From positions 1 through 42,744 of the forward strand of contig NZ_FRAH01000028.1 of assembly GCF_900142265.1 (NCBI RefSeq): DNA of 42,744 nt, written 5' to 3'. The position numbers were made by a program, and so were the translations under genes. How positions within the stretch are numbered: position 1 is the first letter of the stretch; each line of letters opens with the position of its first letter. Source of the DNA: Anaerotignum lactatifermentans DSM 14214 (GTDB lineage Bacteria; Bacillota; Clostridia; Lachnospirales; Anaerotignaceae). The notes under the pieces are model-generated. The model did no database searches. It was not told the origin of the DNA and saw only the letters and a list, made by a program, of their open reading frames with translations. This document shows positions 24,398 through 33,400 of the stretch, in pieces.

Positions 24398-27394
24398 TTA
24401 TTCTGTACTTACAAAAATTCGGTGTTTCCCATCTACAGGAAGTGCAAAAGGATATTTCCGCATTTCCTCCATGTTCAGTTCGATCACCTCACCGCCGCGA
24501 TAAAGATTCCCGGAAATGACCAGGTTGCTGATCTCTTTCACGGACAGAATAGATTTGATGACAGTTTCTATTTGGCTTCTGTTTGGCAGAACACCCACAG
24601 AGAAGCCGTTGCCGGTGAAATTACCGGAAATGGGATTGAAAAACGTGTGCAGTTTTTGTATAATTTGACGTTTACACTGGAAGATTTCGTTAAAATCCTG
24701 CACTTTTACTTCCGCTCCCACTTGTATTTCGATAAAGTCAGGCGATACAATCTGTAAACGATTCTGTGTCAGCAGCTTTTCAAAGACTTTATCTTTCATG
24801 TATTCCATAATGATATCTCTCAATGAATGAAAGTAATAATGACTTTTTTCATAATCTTTTTGCAGAATTACCAGTGTAATATATCCGCTTTTTCTGCTTC
24901 CATCTGCCATTCTTCCAGTAAAGCAAAATGCGCGATAAACCATTCTGGATGCTTCTTTTGCCAATTTTTCATAATCTGCGGCTGTGACTGCGCGATGATG
25001 ATGTTTATAGGCAGCAGCAGTTCTTTCCATAGCTTCATCCGGTGTTTCTTTATTGCATCCGCCAGAGAAACCAATGGGATTCCATACCTGATTAATGAAA
25101 CCGTAATTCAATTCTGTACCTGTTATGGCACCTTTCTGCAAATTCCCTTCTTCTCCGCCGCCAATCCGCATATTTACATAAATACCATTGGCAACACCTG
25201 GTGGCGGCAAACGATAATTCGTACCAGCAGAAAATCGCAGAATTCCATTTGCCTTATCTAAAGTATATTTCCTGCCATCTTCTGGATTTTCATAGAAACT
25301 TTCTGTCTGTTGCCAAAGAACCCAGGTTTCTGTATTATTCGGGTTTACATTGATGAAACGGATGCGTCCATCTTTTTGAAGACTGTTTTGTTCTGCTTTT
25401 GATAAATTGCCTGTTTCGTTTACCCAAATCTGCGCATCGAATATAGGACGGTGCAAAAGCTGAAATTCTGGTACCGCAGCAAAATCCTCGTATGTAAGGG
25501 ATTCTTCTACATCTGTACGCAGAGTCCATGCCTTTACACTGTTTATTAAAAATCCTTCAGCCAAAGGTAAATCTTTTTTTGGTATATGGTCATAGCCACT
25601 GAAAATATCTTGTATACGAATCCAATAGCCCTCTTTACCAAAACAAGATGTTTTTTCGAAATCAGGTTTGCCATTAAAACTGATCAACCCACTATTTTGG
25701 AATCCCTTTGTTTCATCAGCTACATTTAGATCACGCCACTTTCCGTTGCCAAAGTATTGCCACTTCAAACGCGGTCTTTCACGTAATGCTGCCGCACCTA
25801 AAAGCGCTAAAATTCGAATCGGTCCTTGCTCAAGAGAATTGCTAAAACAGCAATATACAGCAGGGACTTGGTCTCCTGCCAAACGGATGGGACTGTATCC
25901 GCGTAAAGATTGGAAACAGTTTTTGGCTGTGTTTAACTGATGTATGCCATTATTTTCTTCATATAAATATTGCGGAGGCAACCCTTTGCCCTGATATTCA
26001 TATAAAAAATATGTTTCCGAAAGCATAGGTACAATATACTGACCTTTTGTTTTAAATCTATTATCCAGATTTACAATTCTGGCTCTAATACATCTGCTTT
26101 CTACAGAATTGACAATCACTGGTGCCATATCTAGTGGACAAATAAAACGCAGTGTTTTTTTCTGGCGCCCCGTTCCAGCAATGAGGCTAAATACTTCATC
26201 GTATCGGTTATCGTCAAAAAGACGCACCCAGCCTGTTCCGTTAAAGTACTCCCAAAGAACTTTGGTAATGGAAATATCATATTCGGGATCGACACGTACA
26301 GCACTTCTTGGCATAATGAGCCGCCAATCGATCTCCATTTTATCTGTCAGGTTTAAAGGAATTTTGGTAAAATCCATTAGAAAAGACATGGTAACTTCTG
26401 AACCTTTTTTGCTGAATACATCATCACAGGAAAAGTATACTTCCTCATAAATGGAAAGTTCTTCTCCAAATGGAGAATAGTATCCATGGGTGTCTACGTC
26501 TGTTCCTGCTGCATAAATGGCTTGTGGTGCAATCATTGCAGCTCTGCTTTTTAGCCTAATTTCACCAATGGACATACGCTCAAAGGATCTGCCATTTTCA
26601 GTTTCATATCGAATCCAGAATTGATGGATGCCATCAATTTCTTTTTCGCACCATGGCACCTGTCCATTCGCCTTTACAAAAATGAGCTTTCCTTCTTCCA
26701 CACGATATTGTGCAAAAGGTTCATAGCCTTCTTCAGTGGAATAGTAAAATTTCCCACTGGAAATCAATAAACGCAATATTCCTTCGGAAACAGTATGTCC
26801 GTCTACTGTACAAAGCACTGCTTCTACCTCGCCGCCTTGGGAAATATCAAACAGAGAATCGTGTCCAATCATAAAAACATGATGCTGCAAATTTTCCCCA
26901 TCGAAGCCAAAAAGACAAAACGGTTTTTCTTCTGTTTCATCCCAGAGTTTCCCGATGTAGTCCAGTTTGTCATTGCTTTCATAGACTGCCTGAAGTGTAG
27001 ATGGAGCAACAAAAACATCTTCACGTGTTTCAACAGGAATAATATCCCCTGCATTATCTGTGACATCCGTTGTCAAACGTGTACCTGCTGGAAGTTCTGT
27101 TCCCTGAACTTCATCGTTTACTACCCGAAAGGATACATAACCATAAGCAGGCTGTTCTGGTTCTAAAGAAGCATGCAGATTGTTAAAATAATCCGTACGC
27201 CATTTCAAAGGCAGTTCACTGTATCTACGCAAAGTATCCGCCTGCATATCTGCAAATATCATACCTAAAGCAGTGCCAATATCGGGATTATCGGGGTCAA
27301 ATCTCCAATGAGGTGTATAAGACACAGATAATTCCTTAATGGAACGAATCAAATCCTCTTTGCCCAGATTATGTATCATTGGTATTTTATCCAT
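24398..27394 (-). CDS. Large baseplate J-like protein (Afp12-like)
   Basis: The protein has about 998 residues. The N-terminal FDPDNPDIGTALGMIFAD matches the family start, and the J core lies near the C-terminus (AVTAADYEKLAKEASRMV, IQVGAEVKVQDF, NPISGNFTGNGFSVGVLPNRS). A long beta-rich insertion sits between them. In CIS particles this is the second wedge protein, on the outside of the inner baseplate. I chose ATG at 27394, 7 nt after GGAGG; the ATG at 27400 directly abuts that site. It is the longest baseplate gene in the window. Confidence 0.92.
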   Translation of the reverse strand: MDKIPMIHNLGKEDLIRSIKELSVSYTPHWRFDPDNPDIGTALGMIFADMQADTLRRYSELPLKWRTDYFNNLHASLEPEQPAYGYVSFRVVNDEVQGTELPAGTRLTTDVTDNAGDIIPVETREDVFVAPSTLQAVYESNDKLDYIGKLWDETEEKPFCLFGFDGENLQHHVFMIGHDSLFDISQGGEVEAVLCTVDGHTVSEGILRLLISSGKFYYSTEEGYEPFAQYRVEEGKLIFVKANGQVPWCEKEIDGIHQFWIRYETENGRSFERMSIGEIRLKSRAAMIAPQAIYAAGTDVDTHGYYSPFGEELSIYEEVYFSCDDVFSKKGSEVTMSFLMDFTKIPLNLTDKMEIDWRLIMPRSAVRVDPEYDISITKVLWEYFNGTGWVRLFDDNRYDEVFSLIAGTGRQKKTLRFICPLDMAPVIVNSVESRCIRARIVNLDNRFKTKGQYIVPMLSETYFLYEYQGKGLPPQYLYEENNGIHQLNTAKNCFQSLRGYSPIRLAGDQVPAVYCCFSNSLEQGPIRILALLGAAALRERPRLKWQYFGNGKWRDLNVADETKGFQNSGLISFNGKPDFEKTSCFGKEGYWIRIQDIFSGYDHIPKKDLPLAEGFLINSVKAWTLRTDVEESLTYEDFAAVPEFQLLHRPIFDAQIWVNETGNLSKAEQNSLQKDGRIRFINVNPNNTETWVLWQQTESFYENPEDGRKYTLDKANGILRFSAGTNYRLPPPGVANGIYVNMRIGGGEEGNLQKGAITGTELNYGFINQVWNPIGFSGGCNKETPDEAMERTAAAYKHHHRAVTAADYEKLAKEASRMVYRAFCFTGRMADGSRKSGYITLVILQKDYEKSHYYFHSLRDIIMEYMKDKVFEKLLTQNRLQIVSPDFIEIQVGAEVKVQDFNEIFQCKRQIIQKLHTFFNPISGNFTGNGFSVGVLPNRSQIETVIKSILSVKEISNLVISGNLYRGGEVIELNMEEMRKYPFALPVDGKHRIFVSTE

Positions 27395-27415
27395 CTGCAT
27401 ACCTCCTTTCTGCTG

Positions 27416-27838
27416 TTATAATTCAATGCCTTCGTTCATAAAGAATGGGAATACCAGATTGTATGGATTATTTGTTGAACGAACGACATAAGAAATGGAA
27501 ATAATCGCTTTCCCTGTTTCTGTCATGCTTTGGGAAACTTCTACAGAAATCTCCCGGATTCTAGGTTCCCACTGGATCAGCGCTTCCTTTACTGCCTTTT
27601 CCATCTGTGATATTGTTGTGTAATCCAGTGTTGCAAAAGCAAAGTCATGAATACCGCACCCGAATTCTGGACGCATAAGACGTTCCCCTTTTTTGGTCAT
27701 CAAAATAATATAAATGGCTTCTTTGATATCGTCTTCGTAGGAGGAAGTGCGAAATCTTCCCGTCGCAGGATCTGCCATGACTGGAAACCCCAATCCTGTT
27801 CCCAGGAACTCCTTGCCGTATTTTTCATCCTCCATCAT
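27416..27838 (-). CDS. gp25/GPW-like baseplate wedge protein (Afp9-like)
   Basis: The protein has 140 residues. It has the gp25 pattern: GLGFPVMADPATG, then DDIKEAIYIIL, KGERLMRPEFGCGIHDF and WEPRI followed by a strand with SISYVV. The E-R-x-x-x-P-x-F-G-C-G-I core contains the conserved EPR-like residues of the family. It joins sheath, tube and wedge in the baseplate. AAGGAGG lies 5 nt upstream. The length is normal for the family. Confidence 0.95.
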   Translation of the reverse strand: MMEDEKYGKEFLGTGLGFPVMADPATGRFRTSSYEDDIKEAIYIILMTKKGERLMRPEFGCGIHDFAFATLDYTTISQMEKAVKEALIQWEPRIREISVEVSQSMTETGKAIISISYVVRSTNNPYNLVFPFFMNEGIEL

Positions 27839-27848
27839 TTCCGCCTCC

Positions 27849-28613
27849 TTAATTTATTTTGACCATACTGCCTTTTACTTCTGTAATGCCGCTTGCATTG
27901 ATTTTCAGAGAACCGCTTGCATTAACTTCTGCAGTGGTTCCCTTGATGCTAACGGATTGACCATTGACTTTGAAACTCTGTTTTGCCTTGATATCCACTG
28001 AACCGACATTTACTGTTTCTTTGTTGCTGTCTAAAGTCACAAGTGTTGAACCATTGATTTTAAGCTCGATTTTTTTACTTGCGTCCAATGAAATACAGCC
28101 ATTTTTCGCATCCAAAGTAATGCTGTTCTTATTGTCCTTATCTTGAATGACTACTTTGCTTTTTTCATCGTAAATTCCGATTTTCAGCCCTGCAGGAGTT
28201 GTAATTTCGATAGATTGTTTTTTCTCTTCATCGGAAAAAAGAACCTGACTTCCACCTTTGGTTTTAACGGTTTTATTGAAATTCTTTTTTTCAGGAATCC
28301 CTTTCGGAATAGGGCTTTGTTTATTCCACAAAGAACCAATGACAACAGGCTTATCCCAATTGCCTAATATAAATGCCACCAATACTTCTGATCCAATTTC
28401 AGGTAAGAAATATGCACCGTGTTCTTTTCCAGCATAAAAAGAGGCTACAGGAATCCAGCCACTTTTGTTTTTTCCTGTTTCCCCTGCGCTATATTCTACT
28501 TTTACCATTCCAGGATATTTTTCATCATAATTTTCCAAAACAATACCTGAAACCAATCCAGGTGCCTTAGAAGGCTCCTTTTCGGTTTTTAGCAGTTCAT
28601 CAAAAAAATCCAT
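27849..28613 (-). CDS. Spike protein, gpV/gp5-like (C-terminal half of Afp8/VgrG)
   Basis: The protein has about 254 residues. An OB-fold (LVSGIVLENYDEKYPGMVKV, then WIPVASFYAGKEHGAYFLP and VLVAFILGNWDKPVVIGSLW) is followed by about 130 residues of short, regular beta repeats (KNSITLDAKNG, KIELKING, SFKVNGQSVSIKG). That is the triple-stranded beta-helix needle of gp5/VgrG. The hub half is encoded by the gene just upstream rather than fused. ATG at 28613 gives a 9-nt gap to GGAAGG and forms a TGATG overlap with the stop of the frameshifted hub product. The ATG at 28622 in the same frame directly abuts GGAAGG. There is no PAAR repeat; the DUF4280 gene supplies the tip. Confidence 0.92.
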   Translation of the reverse strand: MDFFDELLKTEKEPSKAPGLVSGIVLENYDEKYPGMVKVEYSAGETGKNKSGWIPVASFYAGKEHGAYFLPEIGSEVLVAFILGNWDKPVVIGSLWNKQSPIPKGIPEKKNFNKTVKTKGGSQVLFSDEEKKQSIEITTPAGLKIGIYDEKSKVVIQDKDNKNSITLDAKNGCISLDASKKIELKINGSTLVTLDSNKETVNVGSVDIKAKQSFKVNGQSVSIKGTTAEVNASGSLKINASGITEVKGSMVKIN

Positions 28614-29691
28614 CAATCCCATCCTTCCGTGGTAAAGTTTGTCAAAAATCCATTGTAATTGATTGTGTGAGTGACATCCGTAATGTAAAATTTCTTGTTG
28701 ATTAGACTGTCTACACCAGATATTTTCAAAAATCTTCCAGGCACAATCTCAGGAAGTCCAATGCAGGTACCGGATGCTTTTTTATTTTCGTTTTTTGCTT
28801 CATTGCCAAACTTTTTGCAGCATCTGCTACATCAGACTGTGTTTTGCAATCAGAAAGGGCAACGACCTCAACCCCTGCTTTTATAACATCTGACTGTTTA
28901 TCTCCACTTTTTGCTGCTGCGGAACCAATCAGATGAGTTTGCGTATCTGGATTGTAGCCATGAACTTCATAAATTTTGTTCAAATAGTTCAGACTGCGGC
29001 TGAAATTCTTCAATCCATTGTTGATACCTAAAGTGATGACAGGTGCTGCCACACTTCTGGGTTTACGAAAATATGCTTTATCCGCTACAATGAAAAATTC
29101 ACGATCCACACGTCCTGCCTGGATCAGTTTCTTGGTGATAAAATCATAATCCGATTCCCTTTGAGAAACCACATCCGTCAATTTATCATTGGTATCGTCA
29201 CACTTTAAAGAACAAAGAGCCGTATATCTGGTCATAATGGTTTTTACAATATCAGAATAATTCGGTTTGCTGTAAAGGGCATAGGGCTTGTTATCTGTCA
29301 TCATCAAACGTCTGGCATCCATAGCGGTAATGGTAAAGAAAATACCATTTTCCACATCAAACTGGATATCTACAGAGGCAATAAAACCCTTGAACACTTC
29401 AGTAGTTGCAGACATATAGCCAACTTTTACGGTAACGACTTTTCCTGGAATGACTTTATCTTTTAACATGCTGTTAAAGCTGCTTTTTTCATAATCATAT
29501 CCACTGTTGATGGTAAAAGAAGCACTGCCTGCATTTTCTGTAGACAATTTAATCTGCACTTGTTCAACAGAAATCCCCTTCTGTTCCAGCAGAGAAAGTC
29601 CGCCAATATTTAATTCAACCTTTGGTGTTGTAAAATCCTGATATTTTTCCCGCAGTTGTGCGTAAGTATAACTGCTGTCCATTAATCCCAT
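28613..29691 (-). CDS. Spike hub protein, gpD/gp27-like; needs a -1 frameshift for full length
   Basis: In the zero frame the gene ends at 28726 (321 residues). It has the gpD/VgrG hub pattern (KVELNIGGLSLLEQKG, VKVGYMS, AMDARRLMMTDNKP, FFIVADKAYFRKPR). That frame loses the conserved family ending. Reading -1 after codon 305 (AAG, 28779-28777) gives 54 more residues with GLPEIVPGRFLKISGVDS, KFYITDVTHTINY and GFLTNFTTEG, which is the normal end of this family. That frame stops at 28615-28613, overlapping the next ATG (TGATG). The switch point is a zero-frame A AAA AAG heptamer. Either frameshifting is programmed or the homopolymer has lost or gained a base, in the genome or the assembly. Total length would be 359 residues. 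AAGGTGA precedes the ATG. Confidence 0.88.
28777..28783 (-). promoter_or_regulatory. Slippery heptamer A AAA AAG in the hub gene
   Basis: The minus strand reads AAAAAAG, aligned with the zero frame as ATA-AAA-AAG (codons 303-305). This is the same heptamer as in E. coli dnaX. Downstream, CTTCC/GGAAG can form a small stem around the zero-frame tail; no strong stimulatory hairpin is evident by eye. The zero-frame stop follows 17 codons later. Confidence 0.65.
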
Positions 29692-29712
29692 GGTTCTGTC
29701 ACCTTTTTCTCT

Positions 29713-30408
29713 TTATTGCAGTGCCGGAATTTTCAGCACTTGTCCCGGATATATTTGCAATGGATTAAGCAGTCCATTTGCCTTTGCAATCACACGCCAT
29801 TTTTCACAATCTCCGTATTCCTCATAAGCCATACTCCATAGACTGGAACCTTCTAAAACAGTTCTATATTTCGTGCGGTCAGGAGATTCGAAAGGCTCTG
29901 TTTTTTTAGTCAATCCCTCTTCCTGAGCTTCTTTGATGGTCAAGTCCAGCTTTCCACGAATTGGCTTCCCAAAAGGATCAAACATAGTGAAAGTTTCTGT
30001 AACGGAAGTGATGACGCCTTTGAAATTCAGATTGCCCCATACAAAAGCTACCAGCGGCGGTTTATGGTCACTGCCGGAAACCTGTACAGCTGAAGTGATC
30101 TTTTTCATTGTATCCGTTACAGGTTTTACAGAACTGCTATCTTTAGAAGGACTACGCAGAGCCTCTCGAAGGTTGGCTGCGCGTCCTACTTCTCCTTCAC
30201 TGTCAAAGAATAAGGTGGTTGTAAATTCCTTCTGCGCACCAGATAAAAATATCATTCTAGATACGTCAGTTCCGATGGAATGATCTTCTTTGTAGTTTGC
30301 GGAGCTTTTGATGGTATATTGAGAGGGATTGAATGCACATTCCACTTCTTCGACACTTTTGCCGTTATTTTTATATATTTTGATGATGGCTTTTTTTAAA
30401 GTGCTCAT
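29713..30408 (-). CDS. LysM-containing baseplate protein (Afp7/gp53-like)
   Basis: The protein has 231 residues. The N-terminal region (CAFNPSQYTI, LFFDSEG, PPLVAFVWGNLNFKGVITSV) is the usual CIS inner baseplate domain. The last ~45 residues are a LysM domain (LEGSSLWSMAYEEYGD, WRVIAKANGLLNP, YPGQVLKIP). In related particles it clamps the tube and hub to the wedges. AAGGAGG lies 11 nt upstream. It sits between the tape-measure candidate and the hub, as in P2-type order. Confidence 0.95.
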   Translation of the reverse strand: MSTLKKAIIKIYKNNGKSVEEVECAFNPSQYTIKSSANYKEDHSIGTDVSRMIFLSGAQKEFTTTLFFDSEGEVGRAANLREALRSPSKDSSSVKPVTDTMKKITSAVQVSGSDHKPPLVAFVWGNLNFKGVITSVTETFTMFDPFGKPIRGKLDLTIKEAQEEGLTKKTEPFESPDRTKYRTVLEGSSLWSMAYEEYGDCEKWRVIAKANGLLNPLQIYPGQVLKIPALQ

Positions 30409-30426
30409 AAAGAATTGCCCTCCTTT

Positions 30427-33400
30427 TTAAAGTCCGCGTCGCATTTTTTCCAAACGAAGTTGACTCTGCATTTGATTCATGATTTTTTCTGTAACGATCG
30501 AAATGTCTGTGATATTTAGCATCTGTTTCTGCGTTGAGCGGATTTTATCAATTTCTTTTTGCTGCACATCCAGACGTCTCATCAGCTCCAGTACAGTTTT
30601 ATTGTCTGCTTGCTCTTCGTTTTGACTGCGTTTCTTTGTAATAATATCATGCACTTCTGCCTGCATAGCTTTTTTGGCTTCCAATACCACTTCCGGTATT
30701 TTGGGAGGTGTCTGCACCATAGCATTGCCCTGGTTTTTTTTCACCACCACCATTTGGGCTATACCATAAGAATCTGGCTGCAAAAGTGCATTTTCCGGTA
30801 TGTCTTGATTCATTACGCCAGAAAAATGGTGTATTGTCTGTAGTAAAGAACCATTGTTTACAATAGAATTTTGCAAATTCGATGTCTGATTAGCAGCAGC
30901 AATGTTTCTTTCTGAAGGATTCCTTTTCTGTAGTATGCTCATAGAATGATGAAAAACAGTTTGATGCTCCATAGGCATGTTCTGACCGATTTCATCAGTT
31001 TTCAGTTTTTGAACAGGGCTGCTTTCTTGTTTCGCTATTGTTTGTTGTAGCCAGTGGGTCATACGCTGCAAAATTATGTTCTCTACCATTCTTTTTTCTT
31101 CTGGTATTTGCAGAGAAATTTGTGTCGAAGAAGATTTTTCTTGAACGGAATGACTAGCAGCTCCAGCCTTTTGCTGAAGATTTTGGAAAATCATATTGAC
31201 TTTCTGATTTTCCTGAACCAAATTCAAAAATTCGGCTGTTGCAGATTGATTTTCTGTAATGTGGTCAATCCAAATTTTCTTTTCTGCCTCGAAGGAATGA
31301 TATGTTTCCTGCGTTTTAGAAAGTGTTAAAATTGGCTGGAGATGTGGATATTGCTGATGTGTTGCAGCCGTTTCCTGCAGCTCTTTCCATTGAGATTCTG
31401 TCAAAACAGATATGAATTTTGTCAGCAGATGGATGCTGTTTGTTGTAGTTTCCTCCATCGAAACAGGAATTTCTGTCCATGTTTTATAGGCACTTTCCTG
31501 CGCCTTTTTCCATGGTGTCAAATCGATCCATTCCGAAAGATTTTTCTCGATTTCTTTCTGATGGATCAAAATTTTTACAAGTTCAGTACTTACATGTTTA
31601 TTTTGATTGATAAAGGTCATAGCACCACGTTTTTCAGCAGAAAAAACAGGTTCCATTTCAAATGGTTTTTGATGGCGCACCATTTCCAACAACGGTAAGA
31701 TATATGCCTCATTTTGATGAATGGTCAATACAGATTTCACTTCCTGCCACTGGTTCTCCGTCAGATAAGAAAGCCATTCTGTTAAGCTATCTGAGGTATT
31801 CTGTATTTGTTCATCTGTAAAGGTATACAGATTCTCTTGGTCAATCACATCGGTGCCTTCGGTTTTTTCTTCCATTGGAAGTGTGATCCAATCTTCCATG
31901 GAATTTTTAAGAGATTCTTTGCTTTGCAGCAAATGAATGATTTTGACACTGGAATCTGTATGTTCTGTCAGATATGAAATAAGACCTCGTTTTTCCGCAG
32001 AAAATACTGGCTCTGCATTGGCAGACTTATGCTGTTCCATGACTTCTAAAATTGGCTTTATAAATACATTTTCGTTGTTTTCAACCAAAATATTTTTGAT
32101 TTCTTGCCATTGATTTTCCGTCAAATAAGAAATCCATTCACCCAATCTTTCTGTTGTTTCATGAAGTACGGATTCAGAATAGGTCTTTTCCTCTTTTCCT
32201 TGGAAGAAGATTTTCTCTTGTTTCTTATTTTCAATTGCAGTTAAGGCGGACCGCAGTAATGTGATATACTGATGATTTTGTACATAGTCTACAAAAGCCT
32301 GTTTCTCCCGTATCCAATTTTCAACAGATAACAGATTCTCTTGCTGGGTTTCCTTGAAATAGGAACGGAGATTTTGTACATGGATATCTTCCTCTGACAA
32401 CAGAAGTGACTTGAGATCTTGCCATTGGGTTTCAGTCAATTCTTTCACATAGCGCAAAAGCTCACTTTCTTGCTTTTTATTCTGAATTTTCTGAATTTCT
32501 TCTTGTTCTTTTACATAAGAAGCAATCAACGGCTTTGTATTTGTCAAAAATACTTCCCATTGTTCTTTTGTCATTTTTCGTACAGAAAGCATTTCAGTTT
32601 CCGTCATAGATAGCTCCGCAAGGAAATGGTTCTTTTCTTCTGTTCCCATGGATTCGTAAATATGATAAAACGCTCGCAGTTCCCGTTGCCACCGTTCTGT
32701 TGCAACGGTACCGGAAACTTTCTGCAAAAGAGAAATCTGATGATTTTCCGACCTATGCTTTTGAAAAAGATTAGATGATGCCACATTTGTTGTCATTGAG
32801 AAGGAGCGAAAATCTCTTGTGTTGTATTGTTCCTGTTGCATGGAAATCAATTTCAAATTCTGCTCCTGAATATTTTTCAATTCCTTCAATTGATGCAGCA
32901 ACTCTTTTTGATGGATCGTCTGTTTTGTTGCCTGCAATTCTTCTTGCTTTTCGATAAAAGAAGAAACCAAAGGCATTGTATTTGTTAGGAAGACTTCCCG
33001 CTGTCCCTTTGACATTGTCTGAATAGAGCGTATTTCCAAATCAGTCATAGAAAGTTCTTGAAGAAATGATTCTTTTTCTTCTTTTTCCATGGATTGATAG
33101 ACGTTGGCAAATTGCTTCACATTTTGTTTCCAATTGCTTGTTGTCAAGGTATCAATTGTTTTGCCGAAACGATAAATTTGTCGATTTTCCAAAATACTAC
33201 CATTTTTCAAGCGCAGCCCCATGGGTTCTAAAAGAATCTCTTCCAACTTTCTTCCGTATTGACTTAGAGTAAATGCATTCTTTTTTTCATTACGGAAAAT
33301 AGAATTAACTTCCTGTCTTTCAAAATTGAAAAGTGTACGCAGATTCCGAAGATTTGTGTATTGATTCTGAGTCCATGTGAAATCGGATTTCTGTTGCTGT

